The notes beneath the pieces are model-generated. The model did no database searches, had not been told where the DNA came from, and saw only the letters and a list, made by a program, of their open reading frames with translations. A DNA stretch of 64,000 nt, taken from NCBI GenBank assembly GCA_038501625.1, contig JAZAYU010000171.1, forward strand, positions 186,001 through 250,000, read 5' to 3'. The DNA is from Corbicula japonica (taxonomy: Eukaryota; Mollusca; Bivalvia; Venerida; Cyrenidae). Each line of letters begins with the position of its first letter. Position 1 is the first letter of the stretch. This document shows positions 35,764 to 49,800 of the stretch, in pieces. The position numbers were made by a program, and so were the translations under genes.

Positions 35764-36301
35764 CAATATTGCTCAACATCAAACCATAAATGTATTGTGT
35801 TCAGTGAGTCATTTGTTCTGGAAACCAGGCATGTAGTCAGTGAATGTTAATATGCATCGTCAAACTCTAGAATCCAAAGTTGTGTTCACTGCAGTGTGTC
35901 AGTGTAAACCAATTTATTTAAAGAATCTTAAGATCAATGATAAAATGATAACTTATTTTTTATCTTTGTAAATACATGATGTACTCTGGGTTCGTAGGTT
36001 TGAAATGGTATCATAAACATGGAGCTTTCTAGGAACACATCACCTACCAAATGACACACTTATATTTCACTATCAACAAACCTGTAAGACTATAGCCACT
36101 ATAGAGCAAATGTTAAGACCGTCCTTTGTTGATTCTTCCATGTAACTAGAGTATGAGCTAACTTGAGCAGAATATCTTAAACTTGAACATTAATTTAATT
36201 TGATTGATACACATTTTTATACATAAACCAACAGCTGTGATATTTTTTAATTGTGAATGAATTTGTATTTTTATAAGTTGTTACATTTTTTACGTTTTGA
36301 T

Positions 36302-36307
36302 AATAAA
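36302..36307 (+). terminator. Polyadenylation signal of the LRR gene
   Basis: AATAAA lies about 540 bases after the TGA at 35763 on the coding strand, a reasonable 3'-UTR length. No better signal was seen nearer the stop. Confidence 0.5.
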
Positions 36308-36411
36308 CCACACAAAACATTTCTTTGGAGTTTGGTTAGTTAGAACCACAAGCCTAAAACCTTGCTTAGTTGCGACCTTGCTTTTTTGCGGGGTTGAAAC
36401 CTTCTTCACCA

Positions 36412-36565
36412 GGGCCCAAGATCATAAAACTAAGTTTGGAGATCAGTTTCAAATCTCAAGCATCTGATTGGCTGAAATGGCGACCAGTCGCCATTTCAGC
36501 CAATCAGATTCTCGAGATTTGAGACTGATCTCCTAATTGAGTTTTATGATCTTGTGCCCAGGACT
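36412..36565. repeat. Family P foldback between the convergent genes
   Basis: Near-perfect palindrome from GCCCAAGATCATAAAACT to its mirror AGTTTTATGATCTTGTGCCC, centred on GGCGACCAGTCGCC. Confidence 0.88.
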
Positions 36566-36839
36566 GACGGGTTAAATATGCTTACAGGGCAAAATTATTT
36601 TCAATGTTCGTGGTGAAAGATCAAGTTAATTGTGTTATTAAAAATATCCGACCCAGCATTTAGTGGTTGGTGGATCAAACATGTATGTATAATCAGAATA
36701 TATATACGAAATACCATGGCCTGTTATTATTCAATCGAGTTCCAGGAAGTGACTTTGCATATAAAACATTCTAAGACAGTGCTTTGACATATGACTGAGA
36801 ATTTTGCTGAAGCGGAGCTAGTCAGGTGATGGAGATTTA

Positions 36840-37169
36840 GAATTCCGCAAGTTAACGTCTGGGTGCTTAGCCATGTAAGGGGTAAAGAATTCCGCAAGTT
36901 AACGTCTCGGTGCTTAGCCATGTAAGGGGTAAAGAATTCCGCAAGTTAACGTCTCGGTGCTTAGCCATGTAAGGGGTAAAGAATTCCGCAAGTTAACGTC
37001 TCGGTGCTTAGCCATGTAAGGGGTAAAGAATTCCGCAAGTTAACGTCTCGGTGCTTGGCCATGTAAGGGGTAAAGAATTCCGCAAGTTAACGTCTCGGTG
37101 CTTAGCCATGTAAGGGGTAAAGAATTCCGCAAGTTAACGTCTCGGTGCTTAGCCATGTAAGGGGTAAAG
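36840..37169. repeat. 47-bp minisatellite, 7 copies
   Basis: Unit: GAATTCCGCAAGTTAACGTC then TCGGTGCTTAGCCATGTAAG then GGGTAAA. Copies are nearly identical; the first has GGG in place of CGG and one has TTGG. It lies between the 3' ends of the LRR and FAS1 genes. Confidence 0.97.
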
Positions 37170-37610
37170 AAGTTGCAGCAGGTAGGCCTAAATGTAGATC
37201 TAGATGATTTCGGATTCCGATGAAGCCTGTGCTGGTCGGTGTAAGGATTTAGAATTTTGCTGAAGTAGATGCTAGTGGGAAGGTACGAGGGGTTAGGATG
37301 TGTTCTCTTTAATGAACCCTGATAAAAAAACATCTTAATCAGTCATAATGTGAGGAGAGTGGTAATTTTATTGATATTTTTCATCGTCCGAGGTAAAATA
37401 GTGCGACATCTTGTGATTTCGTGGCTTTAGCTCCACATAATCTACGTTATATCACTTATGATTTACCCATTAAAAATAATATTTAGAAATATATTGCAGA
37501 AAACAGCTCGATCTTTTTATTACAATACATTTAAATCAATACCAATGCATTTTGCACTTCTTTTCATGAACGCAACACATGTTCATATAGTTTCAAGGGT
37601 CACATGCTTT

Positions 37611-37870
37611 TCAAAAGTCCCACACCCAGTCAAATAAATCATGGGGTTGATCCCATAGCCTCGTGGGTCGGTTTGCGCTTGTAATGACGTGATCGATGAC
37701 GTGAATGACGCCGTTGGTCGCCATCAGATCACACTGCAGAATATTGGAGTTACTGACGTAAGTTCCCCCTTTCCTTGTTTTCCCTATTGGGAAAACTTCA
37801 CCAGAGAGAGTTCGCACTTTTTGAGAGTCGAACCAGTTGGCTCGCATCACACCTGCGCAGCAGACGGAAT
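37611..37870 (-). CDS. FAS1 gene exon 15: end of FAS1-4 and C-terminus (residues 678-763)
   Basis: Encodes KVRTLSGEVFPIGK, LMATNGVIHVIDHVI and a 20-residue aromatic tail ending FDWVWDF before the stop at 37611-37613. Possible AATAAA signals on this strand lie at about 37517-37522 and 37367-37372. Confidence 0.9.
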
Positions 37871-40800
37871 CTGTAATAATTTGTAAGAAGCAAGTAGAAT
37901 CTAATGATCCAAATATCAATCAAATCTTGTTCATAAACTTTTCTAATTATAATATTACATGTATCGGTGCTAGATATTTTACAACAGTATTGGAATATTC
38001 TCCCATATCATGCAATATAGAGAGGATATCACCTAACTCTCCGTAAACTCCCGATGTAGGCCTACTTGTGTTTAAACGAACATTGAAAAGTCCTTTACAG
38101 AATTTAAGGTGTATGTCAGCTGATTTGGTGAAACCCCATACTGTAAAACTGGTTTTATTCGCGTTAGTTTTATTTTCGCTAATATTCGCGCATCGCTCAC
38201 CTCGCGAAATCATTAACACCGCAAATATATTACGAGTTTCCATATATCCGAATATAAGTTTATCCGAAAATATGCAACTTAAAATAGAACTGACGACCAC
38301 GCGAATAAAGTAACTAGCTCATTTTTGACAAAACTCGCGAAATTAATGCCTTTTACAGTATTTCAGGCGTAACTTAACGTTGAACCAACGAGTCAAACAG
38401 CTGGCCATTATTTTAGGTTTAATTTTTACCTTTTTCAGTTCAACCATAAAATATTAAGTGCCTTTAAAGCTTTACTGATTCAATAAAATAATACCTTTGG
38501 TTACGTGGTTCAACAAGGTGGATTTTAAGAGTTGTGAATTCTGTTTGAGTTCAGCTACAGCGTCGCTTCCAAGATTATCAAACACCTGCAGCAGACAAGT
38601 TCAAACTGAATGGGGAATTCAACACCAGCGAAAGTGCAGTTTTAAAACATTTTTGTCTGTAAATCCCTCAATTCTGTATACAAAATACAGCATTTAACAA
38701 GTTTAAGAAATAACAAGTCAATAAGTAATTACACAATAAATGACTAAAAGAAATGAAAATTTATTAAATTAAGTAAACCTCGTTAGTTGGTGCGAACACA
38801 GTGAACGGACCAGTTTCTTGGAGCATGTCCGCTATGCCGGCAATTTTAACCAGTTGTACCAGCGTGGAAAAGCGCGAGTCCTGGGCCAAGATGTCTACCA
38901 CGTTACCAGTCGGCGGAATTAACACCTAATCCAAAGAAATAATTTCAGTGACAAACTACATTTAAATCAGTAAAACTTTTAGATAAATAAAACCAGTGAT
39001 ACCAAATCAAGAACATTTTTAATATAGACTGTAAATGCCTAATTATTGTAACTCTTGCATTATTGTTTCGAGTAGGTAAAATAGTAACACATCCGTTATT
39101 AATGAGTAGTTACGGGCATGCGCAGAGAATGGTGCACTTACCTTGTCTATGACATAGATCGCGCCGTTGCAACCCTTGATGGACGACCGGTCTAGGTGTG
39201 CACACTGTATTGTCTGAGTCCAATCACGCCCAAATGGAAACTGGAGGACAAAAACGATCTTATTTACATTAGTTCATGTACATATTCGTATCTTCTTAAA
39301 ACTCTAAACGAAACAACAAATCTCACTTAAGTCAGATCTAACAATTTTGTTTAAATAAAAACGATTTTTAGTGACTCGTCGTCAGATCTTGAAAGCGTAG
39401 AGGTTTTCTGGAGATGTTTTAATCAGATTGCGAAACAACAAATAAATATCTTATATTTAAGCTTTTTGAGGTCTATTGCTAATAAAATAATAAAACGCAT
39501 GCTAATTTTCCTTCTTTAATGATTTCCTTGGCATAAGAAAGATTCTACTGGCTTCAGGGTATGATACTTACTGAGGAGTACTCGTTAACTCGGAGCTTGG
39601 TGCCTTCCAGTGTATCCAGCTGTAGGTTATTATAAAACTTCCGGCATGAAAGCATGTCGGGAACGATATGGTATTGCAATACTTTCTTAAGGGCGTCTGG
39701 GTTCCCAGCAAAGCTTTTCATAACATCTGGAGACAGTGCCTAAACGGCGAGAGAAAAAGTACGCATCTATAGGGTACTTCTATAAACCGAAAAAGTCCCT
39801 CTAGGTTTTCGTTTCCTTACCACTTTCGTTAACACAACGCAAAGGTTACAAAAAATTACAATTCAGTTAGAATCAACTTCCTGAGATTTGGACTTATTTA
39901 GTACTGTGAATGGCGAGTGCGGTGCCCTATGAGTATACGAAAGATGGTTAGGTTCTGTATACAGACGGTTATATATACATTTTCCTGTTGATGAACCAGT
40001 TCTGCTGTGGCGGTAAATATTATAAACAACTTCGAAAATCCGACCCTTGTTTGGTGTTCAAACCTCCGGATTGCTAAGCCAAACTCTGAACCAATGTCGC
40101 TGATAATAAAATGCAGTTTGGATCAATAACTATCGGTGTCGGTTGTCTGGGTATTTGTTAGGTGCTAATGTAACTAAGGCATGTAGAGATCATTGCCTTG
40201 GACTTGCAAATTATTTCATTCACGAACTTTTATCTTGTGATGTCTCGAAATAATTGTGAAAACAACTCTACGTAGAAAACGAGAATACTGTTTCTGAAAA
40301 ACTAGACAACTCATACCATTATTTAACATGTAAATGAAGAGTCTGGTATAAATGTTTAAACATAATGCTGAATCGACATTGATGGAAATATAGTAATGCT
40401 GATAAACGATTCTACATGTATCTTTGACGTGTTGGAAACTTTCTATTGGAACGCCAATGTTGTCATTCCAACCCGACCCGAGATTAAGCATTATATTTTT
40501 ATTTCACCATCGTTTCAATTTATGAAATCAACTGATACATGTATTAAAAAACGTATGTAGGGTTTCCCACCAAAAAGACACATGTAAAAATCTCTCACTA
40601 GCAGACATCAATACATATCTATGGCACAATGTCATAAAACTAGTATTCCAGACATGTCGCCATTTCAGCCAATCAGATGCTTGAGATTGGAGATTAGTCT
40701 CCAGATTAAATTTTATTATCTTGTGCCCAGACGCTTGAGATTTGAGATCCAATCCTAAATCTACATCAAACAGAAAAGCTACCTTGATAGCTTCATTGCT

Positions 40801-43800
40801 AGGAACAAAGACGGTGACGCTGTCGGCAATGTTCAATTCTTTCTTCATACCAGCAAGGTCCACAAGCTTACCAAACTCCACCAGTTCTTTCTTCTCGGCC
40901 AGTTGAAGAATGGTTAGTGCTAAATAGTGATTATATATATATTATAAATTACTGCAGATACTTTTCTGCAGAATTGTTATAAGAAAACTTGGTATTTGAC
41001 CGTTTACTCCTTGTGGATTGATTGATTAGGGCTACAATTTATCAAAGCAAATCAAAAACGAATTTCACAGGCATGCCATAAATCAATGCGGTTTGTACGA
41101 GTTACTGGGCCTGGTTTACTGTTAATATTGTCGCCTATAAGACAAGTGTTTAATTAATTTTTGTAATTAAGTGTATTTTCAGTTCTTAACCCTTATTATA
41201 AGGTACCCTGCATGTGTTTTCCACAACACGTTGGCAACTTCCCGTGTTCTTAAAATGGGTCTGAATTATCGCATAAGTGTGAAACGTACAAGAAGGAATC
41301 AGTAAACACATATATTAAGAAAACATCGCATCAATATCATATTAAAATTCATATGGGACTTTAGTACGTTTCATAAATTTCCACCATACTTAACCTTCGT
41401 CGGGAATGAGAACGTCATCTATAATGTAAAGAACGCCATTTGTGGCCATGATGTCAGAGGTGACGATCTGCGCGCCATCTACATACAATTTGCCGTCAGC
41501 ATCGCGTGTAAGGTTCATATGCTTGTCTAAAGAATTAGAGGTGCGAGCCTCTCCCTCAATGACAGCAGAACATATTACATTAGGTAACAGATGGTTCTTC
41601 AGTACATCTGAAATAAACATAAAAAAAGACATAATCGTCACTGTACTTTTAAGAAGTCCTATGCACGTTAAACGACATTTTGGAAGAGCAGACTGAATAA
41701 AGTGACCAATGGAAATACTAAAAAATATCTCATGCTCTGTATGGGCTATCTGATTTGTTACGGAAACGGCAGGTATCTAAAGTGCATAAAACTATGCTTT
41801 ACTAATTATGTATGTTTTTTAAACTGTAAACTTTGAAAACAGATAAATATCGTTTAACGAATAAAAAAAAAGATTAAAAAACAACATATTGACTCTTGGT
41901 AACATTTCAACGCATTGGTTGGTTATGCTTTCTTCAAATTTTAAAAACAATCAAAACCTCTTCAACCTGCAATGAACTGTATACAAAGCACTTACTTTCT
42001 ATGCACTCTTGATCACTCATGATTTTCGTCATTAAAACTTGATGGTTTTTAAATGCAGTATCTGTCGGTGCAAACAGTGTAAACTGGCCATCATTCCGCA
42101 AAACCGATGCCAGTCGTGACGAGCCAAGGGCTGAAATAGAACCAAATCCAGGGTTGAAGGTTATAAAACTGATCATGTAAATCAGTCTCAAATCTCAAGC
42201 ATCTGATCTGCTCGCCATTTCAGCCAATCAGATGCTTAAGATTTAAGACTGGTTTCCATGCTCAGTTTTAAAACATTGGGCACATATATATGAGTTAAAT
42301 CAATAGAATTATCCTATTATGTACTCAAAATACGATATCTGTTTCTGTTATAATGTGTGTGTATAACTCTAATAATATAACACATTCTGATAATCATAAA
42401 AATGCTGCTGCTGCTGATGATGACGATGATGACGATTAAGATAATACATCCACTTCAAGACCAGACGCAGTTGGGAAATAGTTAAAATAAGTTGCTTCAC
42501 ATTCAAGAAATTTATTTATAATTATAATAATGCAAGCTAAGACGTTGCAATTCTTTATCTGGGTCTCAAGTGGGTGTATATATGTAAATATTTCTGAATA
42601 TTCAAGTTCGTGCACTTAAGTGCAGTCTTGTGATTGACTTGAAGTCAAGAGCTGAATATCACTTATAACTGCTTTTCCTTAAGTGAATTCAATTATAGTA
42701 ACATCATCTTTGTCCTCAAGTGCCATTTGTCTAGTGTACAAGTTTTTATTAAGAATATGACACGTTCTGAGTTGACAAGACAAGCTGGATAACGACCGGA
42801 GCTATATAACATGCGAATGGTTCTTTTTATTCTATGGTCTAGCCACAAGATTAGAAAACTGAAAATAGAGACCAGTCTTAAATCTCTAGCGTCTGATTTG
42901 TCTCCATTTCAGCAAATAAGATACTTGAGATGCTAGCCTGGTCTCCTGGTCTCCATTCTCAGTTTTATAATGTATAGCCCTGATTTTCCGAGGTTGTATG
43001 TGAATATTTTAATACTGACTTTATCTTCACTAGTATTATATCGCCGGTATTATATTTGTAAACAAATTGCTAGTCTGTAAATACAATTTATCAAGATGGA
43101 TGAAAGTTGTTGGGCTTACCAGTTTTTAGTGTGCTCAGTTCTGGATTCTTCTGTATAAGTTCCATCAGCGTGTCTGTTACAGGTTTGAGAACTTCTGTGA
43201 CCACGTGTATGACTCCATTGCTGGCCAAATTATCTGCTTTAGCAACCCTTTTACAATTTGCGGTGACGAGCTGGAACAGAATGTTTAGTAAACTGTATAT
43301 CAATTTCAGTTAATATAATTTGAAACAAGTCAGTTGCCATATTCGTTGTTGTGGTTTTGTTGTTTCGTTACATGTTTTCGTTTGGACTGTCGTTTGTATA
43401 TGTTTATTTGCTTGTTATACGACGTATGACATGAGCTTGTATTTCGTTGTTGTTTTGTACTCCATGATAATCACAAGACCAATGCACGGCTTCAGTCTGT
43501 TCGATATAAAATTAACAAATGTGTAACACAAAGTAAATTCCCTTAACAGGCAGTTGTTACCTTGACTGGGGTTTGGTAGACATTTATTCTGATCGAAGTT
43601 TTAAGCGGGCTTGCTGTCTCAATTAGCTTGTTGTCCGAAAACTGCGATGACGTCAAATGCCCAACAGCCACGTGACCGAGCAGAAGATTGCGAGTATTGT
43701 CAACAACCGCGTCACTAATTTCTTGAGAAACCATGACAACAGAACCAAAGTCCTGGAAATTAAAAGAACTTTCCTGAAATATTGCAAACTGATTAATAAT

Positions 43801-46800
43801 TGGCTGTGAAATGGAACGGTTGTGTAGAAAAGAAAAAAACTTGTTCATTCAAAACATTACGAAAGAAGAATCTACCATATAAACCAGAGATTGGAGAGTA
43901 CAGTTTAAGATTAATGTTGCGTTTGAGTTCAGACCCAGTATCATAAAACTGAAACATGAGACCAGTCTCAAATTTCAATTGCTAGTCTCCATTTCAACCA
44001 ATCAGGTGCTTGAGATATGAGACTGATCACCAATATTCAAAGGTCGCCAGTGACTTCACTGAATTGTTTCAGAAAATATAGTATCCAAAACTACTTAAGC
44101 CAGAGTCAATGGTAGCACATTGTTTTTATCAGGTGACAAAAACACTTGCATATCACAACAGTTTTGCAAGACGTCTTCAAATAAGCCATTTGGCGTCAGA
44201 AAATATGACAATCATGTTCTGTTTTCCATATTATAAGGGAACAACAAAAGGGGATAGATCATTTCAGTTATATAATGCAACACAGATTGTCTTAACTTGT
44301 TTTGATTTGTTAAGAAAAATTACGACACTTGTCATTGTAGAAAAGACACTATTTATAAAAAAAAGGAAAAACTCTTGAGTCTGTTTCAAAAAGCGTAAAG
44401 TGGGTATATTTAAGTCTATCAGAATTGCATGAAAATGTCAGGAATTATAAATAAACACAACCCGCATCAATGCATATGTTAACAAAATCTAATAATGATT
44501 CTTGCCATTAGGTCGACTCCGCTGGCCATGTTTGTCAGCAAAGGCAGGTAAGACTTCAAGGCCTCGTTCGTCGGTGCAAATATAGTTAAGTTACTGTTGT
44601 CACTGGAGAGAACTTGCTGTGTGAGACCAGAACTTTCCATGAGAGAGGTCAGTTCTCCGAGCTCCAAGTTCTCCATCAGTGTTGGAATATCGTATAATGG
44701 TACTTCTGTAAACAGTATAATGTATATTTAATTATTTCTGTAAATAGTATAATGTATATTTCAGGTATTTCTGTTAACATTTTAACATATATTTCAGGTA
44801 TTTCAGTAAACAGTATCATGAATATTTCAGGCGTTTATGTAAACAGTATAACGTACATTTCAGATATTTCTGTAAACAGTATAACGAATATTTCAGGTAT
44901 ATCTGTAAACATTTAAATTTTAAACGTATATTTCAGGTATTTCTGTTAACAGTATAACCTTAATTTCAGGTATTATTGCAACCAGTATAACGTATATTTC
45001 AGGTTTTACTGTAAACAGTATAACGAATATCTCAGGTATTTATGTTAACAGTATAATGCATATTTCAGATATTTCTGTAAACAGTATAACGGATATTTCA
45101 GATATTTCTGTAAACATTATAACGGATGTTTCAGATGAAGTTCAGAGAGTGATGTAGACTGGCTTTAGATTAATAGTTTGAAATTGAAGAAAACAAAATT
45201 ATACATCGCCTTGAATCCAGGCTAGTTGAACCTATATTTATCTTAAACAAAAAGTGTCGTTCCAATTGTCTATATCTTTACAATATATGGGTAAATTTTA
45301 CCTTTTGTACAGCCGAAGTCCTCCTGCTCCCTGGTAAAACCGGGACAACACTCGTGCAATTCAACCGTCGTCTCTTTTCCCCGTAATGTCGTTTTCCTTC
45401 AAACCATTGTAATATAAATCATTAAAGAGTATAAATTACAACGATCAAAAACATATTTTCATCAAATGATATATTCTCAAATAAGCCCATGAATGGAAAT
45501 AAATCGCCATATTTAATATGTGCAAATTAATGAATACGTATATGATCTCTCATGTTGAAATATACACACTTCGATTCATTTGCTTTTTTATAGTTAAATT
45601 GATAATTTTATTCGAGATCATGATTGAACAATTCGAAAGCTGTGGACTGGTACGGAAGTTTCCATGCTTATCAACATAAAATGCCATTGTTATGTTATCG
45701 CCATTATGAGATTTTCTACAGTCTGTGAAAAGGTAGCTTGCATGTTCATTCTGTCATGGGTAGTCTAGGTTAAAACGAACTTCGTGTTTTTGTTGACCTT
45801 TGCAAGGTGCAAATTTAAGGTCAACAAGGAATAATAAAATACGAAGACTTACGTTTTAGTGCACTTAAATGTAGTGTCGGAACCATCACAGACCATCGAC
45901 TGGAAGCTGAAGTGTGAGCTGATCTCAGCCGTATCATTTTCTAGTCTCTCGGTTATTGAAAAGCAAACGTTCGGTCTAAACAATTAGCAAACGTCATAAT
46001 ATAAGTGGTAAATAGACAATATCAGTTACATACCTTTGTTTTTGCAATTGTAAGTTAGCTAATTTTATTACATTTTTCCAATTTTTATATGGTTCCATTT
46101 CCTAAATGGCTCAAAGAAAACGGTAATCAACCATTTTGCCGCGCATAATATCGCATGAGTAGTTATCAATAATTAACAAATAGTTAACAATTATTACAAC
46201 TTTAAATTAATAAACTTAAAATGATTCTATTGATCTATCCACTTAACAAAATATTTAAGTGTCACACAAAACTCAAGACGAAATATTACATCAAAAGATT
46301 ATTTTTTTACTGCAACCACAACTAAAAAAAGTTGAATTTGAAAAGTTCTAGACTAGATTTTATCAAATACTCAATGTACATAACACAGTTGACCCTTGAT
46401 TTATCGTCTACTTACCCTTTCCACCACGGCTCCGACATCGGTGATTCTCCCCAACTAAAATCGACGCCAAACCAGGGATTACGTCTTGGACCAAACCCGA
46501 AACTGTATCTTCCTCTTTCTAAACCGCTAAAGTACAACCATATCTGACTGTTATTGCTAGTTGATTTAATGACTGAACGTCAGAAACGCTCATCAGTCTT
46601 GTTTGAACAATAGCTACTGGTGACCCCTTTTGGATTTCAAAAGACATTATACACATTTCGAACAATTAATCTGCTTAAATTGATATTGCCTCTACCTGGG
46701 AGCGAACCCGCACCGTCACGGCGACAGCGCATGGCCCTGTAATTCCGACAACGCAACCAATTGGACTAACCGGAACAACCCCAAAAAGGTTGATCGGATA

Positions 46801-49800
46801 GCCCCAATATACGTCACTGCATGACATCGGTAACGGGTTATTTTACTATAACAGTACTGATTACATGTAACAAGTTAACTTGTTAACTTTAATGAACTTT
46901 CTAGAAGTAATATATGTACAAAGCTTAAACAAGTTATTGCAGGAATTGATTAGACAAATGTTAAAAAACAAGTTCCAGAGATAGACAAGTCTAGAAAGTC
47001 TGATTTATGGGCGGTCACTTTGGGTGGTCACTTTGTTGATTTATTTCAATTCAAGCCAAACATCTCTTTAGCATTGAGGAATGATGCCTGGTTACTACCC
47101 TGGCTTCACGAACCTGTTTTACATACGTTCAGTTTCTTGGGATGAGAACTTGCAAGAATACAAAAAACACGAGAAATTCAGCTTTTAGATGTTTGGTGTT
47201 TCATAACAATTATGGATAATTATACAAAGAAATGTACGAGCGCATCTACAGCACTAGCCATCAATTCTGATGTAATTGAAGATTTGAGGCAAATACGAAA
47301 ATTGCAGAATCTGTTCATGGGCGGTTATGGACATGTTTATATTTCAGATGGGTTGAACGCAAAGTCGCCATTTCAGCCAATCAGAGGCGTAAGATTTGAG
47401 ACCGTTCTCCAGTATTAGTTTTATCATCTTTGGCCGTAATAGCATGGAATCAGGGTGCTATACCCTAGCATTTCGCGAAAGGTTCCCGGGCTCTCTAACG
47501 TACCCGATGTATAAGACATATACTACCAGTTATCTTTCTTTCTTGGAGTGAAATCAATAATTGTATGGCAAGTAACAAAATTAAGAATTTATAGTTCGGG
47601 GTTCAAACCCCAAGACATCCTGGGTGCTAAGGCAACGTGCGTAACGGCTCGACCGACTCGCGACTACGATATAACATGTAACTTTGTTCACTGCAGCTAT
47701 ATAAAACTACGTGAAAAATGTATTCAGTACAGTTTAATACGTGCATAACCATCAAGATGGTATTATGTTCTTTTCAACAAACACAAACGTTGTTTGTTAT
47801 CGTCGTAATAACCAACTTAATGCATTAATATAAAATCTAGGAACAAAAAACGCATTCATTCTTCCTGGAAAACTGTGCCAAATCGTGCATGATGATAGTT
47901 TTTTTGTTTTTACCGGAACTCACACAAAAATGAAGTAGATATCCAATCAGCTTACTTTCGCTCAGGCTAATTTGTTCTGGAATGCGGATACTCCGGAATC
48001 AAAACAGAAGAAAGAGGAAAAATAGACCACATTGAAAAACAGACAACATGATGAATAACTTCTTTACTTAATATTTTTTACTTGAAAAGAAGCAAAATGA
48101 CAAAAATTATAAAATATTTAAATATTTAAAGTATACCTCGTTTTCATTTGATAATAGAGAAACAAAAATTTTGTTTGATCGAAAATGATTTAACAAATGA
48201 GACTAGCAGTACTTCATTTTTTCACAAATTATTACGGTCAACATTTTCTTGATGTCAGAAGAAAAGGGAATTCTGGAGTATGAGCATCATAGCACACTTA
48301 TTTAACACTTAAATTGTTCTTATTTAACTATACTGAACAAAAATAAAAAGTATCCACTTTTAATGCTTATATTCTCATTTACATATTTTTATTAAATCAG
48401 GGACGCTTTGAATGGTGTTTTGTTAGCTAATCTCAGTTGTTTTTAAATTAAGTTGTTCATGAGTAAAATCGTCCACACCACGATTTGAGGAACTGCCAAT
48501 CGAATAACAATTAATCACGGATTACAAAACACTACATATTCAATTTAAAGGGAGGTAATTGGAAATGGTAGGAATTCTAGCCTTGTTTATCGAGGACCAG
48601 TTGTGTTATTGATGAATATTTTGTGATTATATTGATCACAAGAGGTAGAGAAAGTGAGTTAAATCAATTAAATGTGAATAATTTAAAGAATCACTGACAT
48701 TTTACTGAATACCCTTATTTTAACAAAGGGAAAGATAACTAAGTTGTGGCTGCAGATATTTAATAACACTTTATCCATTTGCAATGAAAACAGAAAAACA
48801 AATTTGTAGACATATAGAATTTTTCGTTTTCGTTGTCAAATTTTACAAAATTTAAAATAGGAAAGTGGATACTTTTTATATTTGTTGAGTATATTAGAGA
48901 TTGGTTTTGAAACAACTTTTTATTATTATTTTATTCGTTTTTATTTCTCTTGCAGCCAAAATTCTCGGTCGATCTCCGAGATCGTTCAATCAAAGTCATT
49001 AGCTTGCGACACACACTATACTCCATTCCAAAAGAAAGTGTGTAAAATTGTTTTTCTTTAATTAATACCAAAATATTTGGTATCAATATTGAGATTAGAT
49101 CATAGTTAGTTTTACCTTAGAATTTAAAAGATCTAATCTTAATTTTGATATAAAATATTTGGGCATTAAAAAAGAAGTTAGTGCATTTTTAAAGAGTATA
49201 TAGAGTTAAAGAGTTTTCTGAAATATTTCTGGCTAGTTCAGAGTATTTATTCAACAGTGGTTGTATTCGGTATATACCGACAGTGTTATAAACACAACTG
49301 TTTAATTTTATATTGATAAAAGGTGAACTGTTTTTGTTTTTCAAAAAGATTCATCGTGATCTAAGATTGAACTTGATTCTCGCGCATGGTGTACATAAAG
49401 TTACTTATAGCCCCACGAATCACATTTTAACACTCAACACCTTCATTTATTTTTAGGTTAAAGAAGTTTTTTAATGATATGGTAATGAAAGGAAAAGCGG
49501 TATGGAAAAAGTATTTAATTTCATAATCTTTAAACGAATAAAAAGAAGTAAAAACAATACCAAACACGATTAAAATTTTCACGTATATGTATTTCACCAA
49601 CGTTTCGGCCTTAACAAGCCTTCTTCGGGGTAATAAATACAGTATATTCAAGCCTTCTTCCGGGTAATTTTTCATAATCTTTAAAAGGGAACTCAAACTG
49701 AACTAGAGTAATAATACAGTTTGTACAGCTCGAGCAACTGTGAGTATTTCAATAGCTTTCACTTTAAAAACGATGAGCAATAATAAAAGCTTTATAAATG

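Noticed and set aside
37947..38300. 117-codon minus-strand frame and overlapping plus-strand frames
   Set aside because: They overlap the TACTGTAAAA-ended MITE in FAS1 intron 14 and show no domain similarity.
41442..41696. Plus-strand frame opposite FAS1 exon 9
   Set aside because: It is the antisense shadow of a strongly supported exon.
46670..46795. Functional tRNA gene
   Set aside because: Box A- and B-like motifs are present, but no acceptor stem or anticodon arm could be paired; a SINE relic is more likely.
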